DNA of 30,356 nucleotides from Clostridiaceae bacterium UBA6110. GTDB lineage: Bacteria; Bacillota; Clostridia; Clostridiales; Clostridiaceae. Within the stretch, counting starts at the first letter, position 1. The number at the start of each line of letters is the position of its first letter. The notes beneath the pieces were generated by a model. That model was not told where the DNA came from. It saw only the letters and a list, made by a program, of their open reading frames with translations, and did no database searches. The stretch covers positions 1 through 30,356 of the forward strand of contig DIWI01000031.1 in the NCBI GenBank assembly GCA_002428415.1, read 5' to 3'. Made by a program: the position numbers and the translations under genes. Shown one piece after another: positions 1 to 7,803 of the stretch.

Positions 1-937
1 CCGCCAGTGCTGACACCAGCATTATGAGCGTTGATTCCGGCAGATGGAAGTTAGTGATCAGTGCATCGACGCATTTGAACCCGATGCCGGGATAAATGAA
101 TATGTCGGTCCAGCCTGACACTTCCCTAACGAACCCCTTATCATCAGCCACAGTCTCAAGTGTCCTGGTTGAAGTGGTACCTACCGATATCACTCTTCTT
201 CCTTCAGCCTTCGCTGCGTTGATCCTGTCTGCAGTCTCCCTGGATATTGAAAAATACTCCGAGTGCATGACGTGAGCATCGATATCCTCAACCTTCACCG
301 GCCTGAATGTCCCGAGCCCCACGTGCAGAGTCAGGAACACTGTTTCCACTCCCTTTTCCCTGATCCTTTCAAGAAGCTCAGGAGTGAAATGAAGCCCGGC
401 TGTCGGTGCAGCAGATGACCCCTCTTCCCTGGAGTAAACTGTCTGATACCTTTCTCTGTCCATGAGCTTCTCCGTTATATAAGGAGGAAGCGGCATCTCT
501 CCCAGCCTGTCAAGTATCTCTTCGAATACGCCTTCATACTCGAATCTTACTATCCTGTTTCCGTCGTCGAGGACCTCGACGACTTCAGCCGCAAGAAGTC
601 CTTCTCCGAAGGTGAACCTGGCTCCGGGCCTTGCGCGCCTTCCAGGCTTCGCCAAGGCTTCCCATGTATCCTTGTCCAGCCTCTTCAGAAGTAGAAACTC
701 GATCTTACCTCCCGAGCCTTCCTTGGATCCGATCAGCCTTGCAGGGATGACCCTTGTATCGTTCATAACAAGCACATCGCCTTCTGCCAGATATTCCGGA
801 AGGTCTGAAAATACCCTGTGCGATATCTCACCGCTAACCCTGTCAATAACCATCAGTCTCGAGCTGTCCCTTTTTTCCAGAGGATGCTGAGCAATCAGCT
901 CCTCAGGAAGATCATAATAAAAATCATTAACCTTCAA
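1..937 (-). CDS. queA: S-adenosylmethionine:tRNA ribosyltransferase-isomerase (partial, C-terminus beyond the window)
   Basis: QueA transfers the ribosyl moiety of SAM to preQ1 in tRNA to form epoxyqueuosine. The 312 visible codons match the family from its N-terminus (VNDFYYDLPEELIAQ, preceded by start and Lys) to the conserved TNFHLPESTLIMLVSA block; family members are about 340 residues, so roughly 30 are missing at the left edge. The start is a TTG at 937, chosen because an AGAAGGGA ribosome binding site precedes it at about 7 nt and the usual K-x-x-D-F-x-Y-x-L-P start of the family follows directly. The gene lies 13 nt downstream of ruvB in the same direction, the common Firmicute order ruvA-ruvB-queA (often followed by tgt). 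No promoter of its own is visible, so it is probably cotranscribed with ruvAB. Confidence 0.96.
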   Translation of the reverse strand, partial: MKVNDFYYDLPEELIAQHPLEKRDSSRLMVIDRVSGEISHRVFSDLPEYLAEGDVLVMNDTRVIPARLIGSKEGSGGKIEFLLLKRLDKDTWEALAKPGRRARPGARFTFGEGLLAAEVVEVLDDGNRIVRFEYEGVFEEILDRLGEMPLPPYITEKLMDRERYQTVYSREEGSSAAPTAGLHFTPELLERIREKGVETVFLTLHVGLGTFRPVKVEDIDAHVMHSEYFSISRETADRINAAKAEGRRVISVGTTSTRTLETVADDKGFVREVSGWTDIFIYPGIGFKCVDALITNFHLPESTLIMLVSALA

Positions 938-950
938 ATCAATTTCCCTT

Positions 951-1979
951 CTAATCGAACAGAGACGCCTGTCCCTCTTCCTTATCATCAATATTTATTC
1001 CCAGATGGTCATAGGCCCTTTTAGTTGCGCACCTTCCCCTTGGAGTCCTTATCAGGAATCCCTTCTGGAGAAGATATGGCTCATATACATCGACTATTGT
1101 ATCAAGTTCCTCTCCGATGAAATAGGAGAGTGTCTCTGCACCTACAGGTCCGCCTCCGAAATTCCTTATTATCGCTTCGAGGATCTTCCTGTCTATCCTG
1201 TCAAAGCCTTCCTCATCCACATCGAGCATGTCAAGTGCCCTTGATGCGGACTCAGTATCTATTGTATCCCTGCCGAGAACCGTAGAGTAATCCCTTACCC
1301 TTTTCAGAAGCCTGTTAGCTATCCTCGGAGTTCCTCTGCTCCTTCTTGCAATTGCAAGAGCACCCTCGTCGGTTATCCTGCAGTTGAGTATTCCTGCGCT
1401 CCTCGTAATGATCTCTCTCAGCTCATCATAGGTATAGTACTCCATACTGAGATGAACTCCGAACCTGTCCCTGAGAGGAGAAGTCAGAAGGCCTACCCTG
1501 GTTGTTGCCCCAATCAGCGTGAACCTTGAAAGGTCGAGCCTTATAGATTTTGACTGTGCTCCCTTTCCAATTACAATATCCAGTGCATAATCCTCCATGG
1601 CAGGATAGAGTATCTCCTCGACTGTCCTTGACAGCCTGTGGATCTCATCGATGAAAAGCACATCGTTATCCTTCAGTGAAGTCATTATAGCCGCAAGGTC
1701 CCCTGCCCTTTCTATGGCTGGTCCGGAGGTTACCTTGAGCGAACCTCCCATCTCACGTGCGATTATGTTCGCAAGTGTAGTCTTTCCAAGCCCCGGCGGT
1801 CCATGAAGCAGCACGTGGTCAAGGGACTCCCCTCTCATCTTGGCAGCCTTTATGAACACCTTTAGACGGTCCTTGACCTTCTCCTGTCCGATATATTCGG
1901 AAAGCCTTACAGGCCTTAGGGAAAACTCGCTTGAAATGTCCTCTTCAATGAAATCGCCTGCTGTTATTCTGTCATCCAT
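951..1979 (-). CDS. ruvB: Holliday junction branch migration DNA helicase RuvB
   Basis: RuvB is the hexameric AAA+ motor that, with RuvA, drives branch migration of Holliday junctions in recombinational repair. The 342-residue product has the normal family length. Visible motifs are Walker A GPPGLGKTT (residues 60-68), Walker B with D111-E112 followed by the IHRL motif, the sensor segment LIGATTRVGLL (about 155-165) with the arginine-rich RDRFG, and a C-terminal winged-helix domain that begins near residue 260. The ATG at 1979 follows an AGGTG ribosome binding site. Only 9 nt separate it from the ruvA stop codon, so the two are coexpressed. Confidence 0.98.
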   Translation of the reverse strand: MDDRITAGDFIEEDISSEFSLRPVRLSEYIGQEKVKDRLKVFIKAAKMRGESLDHVLLHGPPGLGKTTLANIIAREMGGSLKVTSGPAIERAGDLAAIMTSLKDNDVLFIDEIHRLSRTVEEILYPAMEDYALDIVIGKGAQSKSIRLDLSRFTLIGATTRVGLLTSPLRDRFGVHLSMEYYTYDELREIITRSAGILNCRITDEGALAIARRSRGTPRIANRLLKRVRDYSTVLGRDTIDTESASRALDMLDVDEEGFDRIDRKILEAIIRNFGGGPVGAETLSYFIGEELDTIVDVYEPYLLQKGFLIRTPRGRCATKRAYDHLGINIDDKEEGQASLFD

Positions 1980-1988
1980 ATATCACAC

Positions 1989-2576
1989 CTACCTCATAAG
2001 CAATCTCAATGATTCCTTTATGGAATCTTCAAGGGTTAAGCCGCCACCAGCTGACTTAAGCGCACCTTTTGCTTCCCTTTCGGAATAGCCCAGTGCAATA
2101 AGCGCAGAGAGAGCTTCATTTTCAGTATTTTCCGCTGAAGTGTCTTCTGACGGTTCCTCGCCATCGATGCCTTCTGCATGCAGCTTGCCCTTCAGCTCAA
2201 GAATGATCCTCTGTGCTATCTTTTTACCAATTCCAGGCGCTTTCATAAGCAGGCTTTCATTGCCGCTTATTATCGCAAGCTTAAGCCTGTCAGGCATACT
2301 TACCGATAAAAGTGACAGAGCAGCTTTAGGTCCGACTCCGTTGATCGTTATCAGCACCTGGAACAGGTCCAGTTCATCCCTTGTTGAAAAGCCATACAGA
2401 CCAAGGAAATCCTCCCTTACTATCTGAACGGTATAAAGGATGACCTCTTTCTTCTTCTCAGGCATCATAGCCATTGTATTTCCGGATGTAAATACCTTGT
2501 AGCCAAGCCCTCCGGCTTCCACCACAACGCAGTCCTTTAATATTCCCATATAGATTCCTCTTACATAGTCGTACAA
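1989..2576 (-). CDS. ruvA: Holliday junction branch migration protein RuvA
   Basis: RuvA is the tetrameric junction-binding partner of RuvB. The product shows the N-terminal OB fold, two helix-hairpin-helix motifs (INGVGPKAA and APGIGKKIA) and the small C-terminal UBA-like domain that contacts RuvB. The longest open frame begins at a GTG at 2585, but that codon lies inside the ribosome binding site AGGAGGTG (2583-2590). The TTG at 2576 sits 8 nt from the AGGAGG core and gives the family-like N-terminus (M)YDYVRG, 195 residues, so I prefer it. The gene heads the ruvA-ruvB-queA run. A weak -10-like TATTAT (about 2606-2611) lies upstream, but I see no convincing -35. Confidence 0.97.
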   Translation of the reverse strand: MYDYVRGIYMGILKDCVVVEAGGLGYKVFTSGNTMAMMPEKKKEVILYTVQIVREDFLGLYGFSTRDELDLFQVLITINGVGPKAALSLLSVSMPDRLKLAIISGNESLLMKAPGIGKKIAQRIILELKGKLHAEGIDGEEPSEDTSAENTENEALSALIALGYSEREAKGALKSAGGGLTLEDSIKESLRLLMR

Positions 2577-2645
2577 AACTGCCACCTCCTGATTCCCTAT
2601 CCTCTATAATAACATGAAGTCTCTGTCCTAACCATATTCACGAAC

Positions 2646-2683
2646 ACAAAAAGACCGCAGCCTCCATTGACTGGAGCCTGCGG
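2646..2683 (-). terminator. Rho-independent terminator after the small membrane protein gene
   Basis: On the minus strand two 12-base arms (2672-2683 and 2655-2666), with one mismatch and a 5-base loop, are followed by TCTTTTT. It lies 11 nt beyond the stop codon of the 2694-3023 gene and separates it from ruvA. Confidence 0.88.
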
Positions 2684-2693
2684 CATCAGAATA

Positions 2694-3023
2694 TTATTTT
2701 TCTTCCTCTTCCTCTTCATAATCCACATCCACAACATCATGCGTCTGCCTGAAAAAATCTTCATCCTGCACGCTTTTTACAACATTGTCCACCTCTGGCC
2801 CCTTAGGTTCCTGAGTATTGGTATAGGATGTTTCCTTCTTGCCTTCCCATTCTGTCCTGTAGGTTCCTCCGGCTTTGTTCATAGTCGGCCTGAGAACTCT
2901 TGAAACCACATACCATATAAGGATGAATATCGCTATGTATGGCAATGCAGTGATTGCTATTGATATTATGAAGAATAGGATCAGCCCGCCTATGACCATT
3001 CCAAAAATGTTTCCAGTTTTCAT
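2694..3023 (-). CDS. Small membrane-anchored protein with acidic C-terminal tail, function unknown
   Basis: I do not recognise a named family. The 109-residue product starts with a long hydrophobic stretch (about residues 6-44) that could form one or two transmembrane helices, then a positively charged patch, a hydrophilic segment, and a tail ending in six glutamates before the last lysine. The C-terminal 60 residues are probably cytoplasmic and disordered. The ATG at 3023 is preceded at 7 nt by AAGGGGG, a good ribosome binding site. A terminator follows, so the gene appears to be a single transcription unit between ruvA and psuG. A coding function is supported by the ribosome binding site, the membrane profile and the terminator; the role cannot be inferred. 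Confidence 0.75.
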   Translation of the reverse strand: MKTGNIFGMVIGGLILFFIISIAITALPYIAIFILIWYVVSRVLRPTMNKAGGTYRTEWEGKKETSYTNTQEPKGPEVDNVVKSVQDEDFFRQTHDVVDVDYEEEEEEK

Positions 3024-3072
3024 TCAAAATCCCCCTTGGAGCCTTATGCTTCCTGAGGCACTACTCCTATTT

Positions 3073-3099
3073 GCTGTATCATGAATTAATGATAACAGC
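3073..3099. repeat. Inverted repeat between psuG and the small membrane protein gene
   Basis: Arms GCTGTATCAT and ATGATAACAGC are perfectly complementary over 10 bases apart from one bulged base, with a 6-base centre. No T-run follows on either strand, so it is not a standard terminator. It lies about 50 nt upstream of the ATG at 3023 and could be an operator or an RNA hairpin. Confidence 0.45.
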
Positions 3100-3116
3100 A
3101 AAGGATTAAACAAGGA

Positions 3117-4043
3117 TTAAATTTTGGAAAGACCTGCAGCGATCCATGAAGCTACCTTTGCATTGTTGAGAACCAGCTTAATGTTCGATTCAAGTGATTC
3201 CCCGCCTGTAAGCTCCATGACCTTCTCAAGCATGAAAGGTGTGACCTTCTTTCCCTTTATGCCTTCTGCCTGGGCTTCTGCAAGAGCCTGAGATATTGCT
3301 GTATCGATGACAGCTTTATCCATTGCAAACTCTTCCGGGATCGGATTTGCTATTATGGCACCGCCATCAAGTCCAATGCTCCATTTTACATTCAGAAGCT
3401 CTGCGATTTCCTCAGCGCTGTCTATCTTGAAATCAACCTTGAAGCCGCTTTCCCTCGTATAGAATGCAGGCATTTCCTCAGTGCCATAGCCTATTACAGG
3501 TACTCCCTTAGTTTCAAGGTATTCAAGCGTGAGGCCTATATCCAGTATGGATTTTGCTCCGGCACAGACTACAGCCACATTAGTCCTCGCGAACTCATCA
3601 AGGTCTGCTGATATGTCCATTGAAGTTTCAGCACCTCTGTGGACACCGCCTATTCCGCCTGTTGCAAATACCTTAATTCCTGCCATTTCAGCCATGATCA
3701 TGGTTGTAGCTACGGTAGTGCCAGCATCCTTCTTCCCTGATACAACGAACGCAATGTCCCTTCTCGAGCATTTCATTACATCCTTCGCTGTTGCCACATA
3801 ATCAAGCTCTTCACGGGTCAGACCGATCTTCAGCCTTCCTTTTATGATCGCCAGTGTTGCAGGCACTGCTCCATACTTCCTGATTTCATCCTCTACCATG
3901 AGTGCGGTCTCAACATTCTTCGGGTAAGGCATACCATGGGTTATTATGGTTGATTCCAAAGCGACTACCGGCAATCCCTTTTCAAGCGCGTCCTTAACCT
4001 CAGGTGTAATGTCCATGTACTTTTCAAATTCTCTTGATTTCAT
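3117..4043 (-). CDS. psuG: Pseudouridine-5'-phosphate glycosidase
   Basis: PsuG reversibly cleaves the C-C glycosidic bond of pseudouridine 5'-phosphate to uracil and ribose 5-phosphate, the second step of pseudouridine catabolism in the cytoplasm. The 308-residue product has the usual length and family blocks: VALESTIITHGMPYP near the N-terminus, the central TGGIGGVHRG segment, VCAGAKSILDIGLTLEYLE, and NPIPEE. The ATG at 4043 follows GGAGGA at about 5 nt, and this site lies inside the 3' end of the upstream kinase gene. The two genes overlap by 20 nt, which points to translational coupling. The pairing of glycosidase with a PfkB kinase is the expected pathway arrangement; no dedicated transporter gene is adjacent. 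Confidence 0.96.
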   Translation of the reverse strand: MKSREFEKYMDITPEVKDALEKGLPVVALESTIITHGMPYPKNVETALMVEDEIRKYGAVPATLAIIKGRLKIGLTREELDYVATAKDVMKCSRRDIAFVVSGKKDAGTTVATTMIMAEMAGIKVFATGGIGGVHRGAETSMDISADLDEFARTNVAVVCAGAKSILDIGLTLEYLETKGVPVIGYGTEEMPAFYTRESGFKVDFKIDSAEEIAELLNVKWSIGLDGGAIIANPIPEEFAMDKAVIDTAISQALAEAQAEGIKGKKVTPFMLEKVMELTGGESLESNIKLVLNNAKVASWIAAGLSKI

Positions 4044-5127
4044 AATTTTCCTCCATTATTTTTTTTATTGATTCAACACTTGTATTTTTGTTGATCGTAT
4101 CGCCAGAAGCAAGATTAATGAGTGAAGCCCCAGTTCCAAAAATCGCAGCATCCCTTATATCGAGACCTTCAGTTTCTGCATATACTGCACCGGCAAGAAA
4201 TGCATCTCCCGCCCCGGTCGCACTCCTGATATCCACCCTGAGTGCCCTGCAGATCCCTCTGTCAGTTCCGTCACTGAAGAATGTGCCATCTGGTCCGAGT
4301 GATATGAACACCTTCGACACTCCAAGCTCATGGAAGTGATCCGCGTTCTTCAGAAGACCAGAATTACCCTCTGCGCTAATTCCAGAAAGGGCTTCCGCTT
4401 CAATCCTGTTTGGCTTTATGCAGTCGAATCTTCCGATAAGTTCCTTAATCCTCAGAGCCTTGGTAATGGAAACTGTGTCCAGGTATTTCATGTTTTTCTG
4501 TGCCATCCCAAGTGCCGTCTCGATCACATCGTAGCTAAGGTTTGCATCGAACACCGACACCCTGCTTCTTTCAAGAATTGGCATCTTGTCAAGAAGATAT
4601 GATGTGTCGAGCTTGTCGTAAATCTCCATGGATGATACAGCCACATACATGTCTTTGTCTTCATCAAGCACCGAGAGGTATATGCCTGTGGCCTCTCCGG
4701 TAAGCTTCCTAATATGTGAGACATCGACTCCTGATGCTCTCGTTTCCTCAAGCAGACGCCTTCCGCTTTCATCATCGCCAACTACTGAAATCAGCTTGAC
4801 AGGAAGTCCCAATCTTGCCAGATTTTCAGCAATGTTCCTCCCGACACCTCCAGGAGAAAAGGTTACGCTGCCGGGATTCGAGTCCCTTCCTGACAGCTTC
4901 CCGTATGGAGAGCCAGAGATGTCCATGTTGCACCCGCCAATCACAGTCACATAGATCTCGTCATCCAGCACGTATCCCTTGCCTTTCACAGCACCCTTCT
5001 TCATCAGGTTTGCAATGTGCACAGCTACTGATGACCTTGTGATCCCAAGACGTTCTGCGATATCCTTCTGGGATATCATGGGATCCTTCCTGATTATGTC
5101 GAGGATTTCTTTTTCACGTTCAGTCAC
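4024..5127 (-). CDS. psuK: PfkB-family kinase, probable pseudouridine kinase, with N-terminal winged helix-turn-helix
   Basis: The protein joins a DNA-binding domain to a sugar kinase. Residues 1-55 look like a winged helix-turn-helix (ISQKDIAERLGITRSSVAVH), followed by a ribokinase-like domain with GGVGRN (about 93-98) and the PfkB signature GAGDAF, whose D308 is the expected catalytic base. Next to psuG it most likely phosphorylates pseudouridine. E. coli PsuK lacks the DNA-binding part, so this version may also regulate its own operon. The longest frame starts with GTG at 5136, but that overlaps the ribosome binding site AGAGGTGA; the GTG at 5127 lies 6 nt beyond it, giving 367 residues. 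Strong promoter elements lie just upstream. Kinase fold is certain; substrate is inferred from context. Confidence 0.9.
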   Translation of the reverse strand: MTEREKEILDIIRKDPMISQKDIAERLGITRSSVAVHIANLMKKGAVKGKGYVLDDEIYVTVIGGCNMDISGSPYGKLSGRDSNPGSVTFSPGGVGRNIAENLARLGLPVKLISVVGDDESGRRLLEETRASGVDVSHIRKLTGEATGIYLSVLDEDKDMYVAVSSMEIYDKLDTSYLLDKMPILERSRVSVFDANLSYDVIETALGMAQKNMKYLDTVSITKALRIKELIGRFDCIKPNRIEAEALSGISAEGNSGLLKNADHFHELGVSKVFISLGPDGTFFSDGTDRGICRALRVDIRSATGAGDAFLAGAVYAETEGLDIRDAAIFGTGASLINLASGDTINKNTSVESIKKIMEENYEIKRI

Positions 5128-5180
5128 TGCATTCACCTCTCATAAACTTGTGTTTGTTTCCTAAATATTTGCTTATACTA

Positions 5181-5209
5181 ATTGTACGCCTGTCTATTCC
5201 AAAAATCAA
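5181..5209 (-). promoter_or_regulatory. Sigma-A type promoter for psuK-psuG
   Basis: On the minus strand, -35 TTGATT (5204-5209), a 17-base spacer and -10 TACAAT (5181-5186). The predicted transcript starts near 5174, about 47 nt before the GTG at 5127. Confidence 0.75.
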
Positions 5210-5212
5210 CAT

Positions 5213-5248
5213 AAAAAAGAAGCTTGTCGAAAAAAATCCGACAGCTTC
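5213..5248 (-). terminator. Rho-independent terminator after the zinc-ribbon protein gene
   Basis: On the minus strand GAAGCTGTCG (5239-5248) pairs with CGACAAGCTTC (5219-5229) with one bulged base, and six T residues follow. It lies 6 nt beyond the stop codon at 5255 and directly upstream of the psuK promoter. Confidence 0.88.
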
Positions 5249-5254
5249 AATTGA

Positions 5255-6019
5255 TCATCTGTTTATGTCTGTTATCAGCTTTGTGTATTCAACTCTTAGC
5301 TCTTCAAGCTTTTTGCGGTCCTCGCTGGTGACAGAGTCCTCAAAATATGCCACAATTTCCTTTTCTGTCTCAAGCAGTTTTTCCATAAGCTCATACTTGC
5401 CCTCAAAAGTCTTTGGTGGGTTAGCAAGTTCTCCTACAAGGACATCAAGAGTCTGGCTGTTTTCCCACATGGACTTGACAGAAGAGACATCCAGCAGCCT
5501 GTCTACCAGGCCGTCGGCTGCAGTTCCCAGTCCAAGCCCCTTGAAGAAGCTATTCAGATTGAGCTTTCCTATAGAAGCTATGCTCTCATCTATCAGTGCA
5601 CCCTGCTCCTCAAATCCCGAAACCACTGTGCCATACTTTTCCCTGTAGTTCTCAAGCTTTGCAAGCTCTTCAGCCTCTTTTTTCTGATTGGCAAGCATAA
5701 CTGCTTCTTCAGTACGTTTCTGGTTAGTTGCAACTGCCAGATCTACGCTGTAAAAAGCAAGGATCGCTGCCACCGCAAGAAAAACAATCAGAACAAGCCT
5801 CAGGAATATCCCGCCCTGTCTGCCGCTTTTCTTCTTAAGGGAGGCGTCCCTGTCATATATGTAATCCTCAGTCCGAGGATTTGCTATCATGTCTTTTGCT
5901 TCATCATATTCGCCAAGGCTCACTTTTTCGTAACCCTCCATTCCAGCGAAGGGTTTGCCGCACTGGCTGCAGAATCTGCTTCCGACCGGGTTTTCATATC
6001 TGCAATTCCTGCATTCCAA
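5255..6019 (-). CDS. Zinc-ribbon, single-pass membrane protein with coiled-coil exterior, function unknown
   Basis: The 254-residue product begins with a zinc ribbon: CRNC and CSQC place four cysteines at residues 3, 6, 17 and 20. A charged linker of about 65 residues leads to one transmembrane helix (about 88-108), then a helical region rich in Glu, Lys and Leu that could form a coiled coil and a small helical domain. Such zinc_ribbon plus membrane-anchor proteins are common in Clostridia but rarely characterised. The start is a TTG at 6019; the next in-frame starts would remove the first cysteine pair, and AGGTG lies 7 nt upstream. It stands as a single gene with its own terminator. Topology with the ribbon in the cytoplasm follows from the positive linker. 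Confidence 0.85.
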   Translation of the reverse strand: MECRNCRYENPVGSRFCSQCGKPFAGMEGYEKVSLGEYDEAKDMIANPRTEDYIYDRDASLKKKSGRQGGIFLRLVLIVFLAVAAILAFYSVDLAVATNQKRTEEAVMLANQKKEAEELAKLENYREKYGTVVSGFEEQGALIDESIASIGKLNLNSFFKGLGLGTAADGLVDRLLDVSSVKSMWENSQTLDVLVGELANPPKTFEGKYELMEKLLETEKEIVAYFEDSVTSEDRKKLEELRVEYTKLITDINR

Positions 6020-6102
6020 TCCTTATCACCTGCCCACGTCAAATGATAATACTCATTATTTATCAGGGCCTTTTGAGAAGCTTAAAAATGGTTTAATTTT
6101 CA

Positions 6103-6147
6103 AAGTAAATCGGTACCAGGAAACTATTAAGTTTCCCTGGTACCGAT
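6103..6147 (-). terminator. Long hairpin terminator after the ZIP transporter gene
   Basis: Arms at 6109-6125 and 6130-6147 pair over 17 bases with a single bulge and a 4-base loop. The minus-strand tail (TTTACTTT) is a weak T-run. It starts 13 nt past the ZIP stop codon. Confidence 0.75.
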
Positions 6148-6160
6148 ATTCATAAATTTC

Positions 6161-6973
6161 CTATCCCAAAGCCACATCCAGGACCATCATGACAGTAAAT
6201 CCGATCAGGGCACCCATTGTAGCCACATCGGAGTTCCCGTTTGACTGAGCTTCCGGAATAAGCTCTTCAATTACAACGTATATCATCGCACCTGCCGCGA
6301 AGCAAAGCGCATATGGCAGTATGGGTCTCATTATAGAAACAAGATAGGCACCAATGACTCCGGCTATGGGTTCCACGATACCTGAAGCCTGTCCCAGAAG
6401 GAACGCCTTGGTCCTTGACATCCCTTCCCTTCTGAGTGGTATGGATACCGCTGCTCCTTCCGGGAAGTTCTGAAGTCCTATACCTATTGCCAGGGCTACG
6501 GCACCTGCAAGCGAAGCTGTGGAGATGCCATGGTATACAGCACCGAATGCAACACCTACCGCAAGGCCTTCAGGTATGTTATGAAGGGTTATTGCGAGTA
6601 CAAGGAGTATGCTTCTCTGCCAGGATGTCTTTATTCCCTCTGCCTTGTTGGTTGCCAGACCCTGGTGAAGGTGTGGAAGCAGCCTGTCTACAATATAAAG
6701 GAAAATGCCTCCGCCCATGAAGCCAATTGCTGCTGGGACCCAGGCCACATAGCCCATTTCTTCTGCTAGTGTGATTCCTGGGTTAAGCAGTGACCAGAAG
6801 CTTGCAGCAATCATGATTCCTGCTGCAAAGCCAAGCATCGCATCGAATACCTTCTTGTTAATGGTCTTGAAGAAGAAGACAAGCGATGCTCCAAGCGCAG
6901 TTACGAACCATGTGAACATGGTAGCCAAAAGCGCCTGGGTTATAGGTGACATACCTTTCAGAAAATCAAACAT
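6161..6973 (-). CDS. ZIP family divalent metal transporter
   Basis: ZIP transporters move divalent metals such as Zn, Fe or Mn into the cytoplasm. The 270-residue product has about eight hydrophobic helices and the two signature metal-site motifs: HNIPEG (residues 131-136, TM4) and QNFPEG (168-173, TM5). A cytoplasmic loop at about 98-118 contains HLHQG, a short histidine pair typical of the TM3-TM4 loop. The set resembles the GufA/ZupT branch. The ATG at 6973 follows GGAGG at 7 nt. It lies 32 nt downstream of yebC with no intervening terminator, so it is probably read from the yebC promoter. The metal specificity cannot be told from sequence. Confidence 0.93.
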   Translation of the reverse strand: MFDFLKGMSPITQALLATMFTWFVTALGASLVFFFKTINKKVFDAMLGFAAGIMIAASFWSLLNPGITLAEEMGYVAWVPAAIGFMGGGIFLYIVDRLLPHLHQGLATNKAEGIKTSWQRSILLVLAITLHNIPEGLAVGVAFGAVYHGISTASLAGAVALAIGIGLQNFPEGAAVSIPLRREGMSRTKAFLLGQASGIVEPIAGVIGAYLVSIMRPILPYALCFAAGAMIYVVIEELIPEAQSNGNSDVATMGALIGFTVMMVLDVALG

Positions 6974-7005
6974 TTGTGCGCCTCCCTCAATATGTGATGG
7001 AAGTC

Positions 7006-7743
7006 CTATTCCTCAAATCCCTCGGCAAATTCAGCGTTATGCCAAACCGAATCCACATCATCATCCTCATCAAGCTTGTCAAGAAGCTTCTGGAACTTTT
7101 CAGATGCTTCCATGTCAAGAGCAGTGTATACATTTGGAATCATAGTGATTTCAGCCTCAAGGAATTCAATTCCCTGTGCCTCAAGCGCTGCCTTAACTGC
7201 ATCAAATTCCTCCGGCGCTGTTATCACTTCGTATACCTCTTCTTCAGCGCTGAAATCCTCTGCTCCTGCTTCAAGTGCAAGCATCATCAGCTCTTCCTCA
7301 TCCAGTTCATCGGTCTTCTCGATTACCAGCTGGCCCTTCTTGTTGAACATGAATGTGACTGAACCTGATGTCCCGAGATTCCCACCGAACTTGTCGAAAG
7401 TGTGCCTTACATTTCCTGCGGTTCTGTTCTTGTTGTCAGTATAAGACTGAACAATTACAGCAACTCCGTTAGGTCCATAGCCCTCATATGTGATATCTTC
7501 ATAGTTCACACTCTCGAGTTCGCCGGCACCTTTCTTTATCGCCCTGGTAATATTATCCATAGGCATGTTTGCAGCCTTTGCCTTCGCAATTACGTCCCTG
7601 AGCTTTGCATTGGTATCCGGACTGCTGCCGTCCTTGGCTGCCATGATGAGCTCTTTGCCTATCTTAGTGAATATCTTGCCCCTTTTCGAGTCCATTTTGC
7701 CTTTTTTGGCCTGTATGTTGTGCCATTTTGAATGTCCTGACAA
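7006..7743 (-). CDS. yebC: YebC/PmpR family DNA-binding regulatory protein
   Basis: Members of this family bind DNA as transcriptional regulators, and recent work on relatives links some to relief of ribosome stalling at proline stretches; which applies here is unknown. The 245-residue product matches throughout, starting with the invariant (M)SGHSKWHNIQ and continuing with the three-domain architecture and the acidic C-terminal half. The initiator is TTG at 7743, supported by GGAGGAG at 6 nt and by the invariant N-terminus. A good promoter sits immediately upstream, inside the end of the preceding gene. It is cotranscribed with the ZIP transporter gene. Confidence 0.96.
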   Translation of the reverse strand: MSGHSKWHNIQAKKGKMDSKRGKIFTKIGKELIMAAKDGSSPDTNAKLRDVIAKAKAANMPMDNITRAIKKGAGELESVNYEDITYEGYGPNGVAVIVQSYTDNKNRTAGNVRHTFDKFGGNLGTSGSVTFMFNKKGQLVIEKTDELDEEELMMLALEAGAEDFSAEEEVYEVITAPEEFDAVKAALEAQGIEFLEAEITMIPNVYTALDMEASEKFQKLLDKLDEDDDVDSVWHNAEFAEGFEE

Positions 7744-7773
7744 ATCTATCTCCTCCGTTTCTTACGACTGTGA

Positions 7774-7803
7774 ATTATACCACATGGACCCCGGTCTATA
7801 CAA
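7774..7803 (-). promoter_or_regulatory. Promoter of the yebC-ZIP unit
   Basis: On the minus strand, -35 TTGTAT (7798-7803), an 18-base spacer and -10 TATAAT (7774-7779) extended by TGG. It overlaps the last codons of the upstream yigZ gene. Confidence 0.78.
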
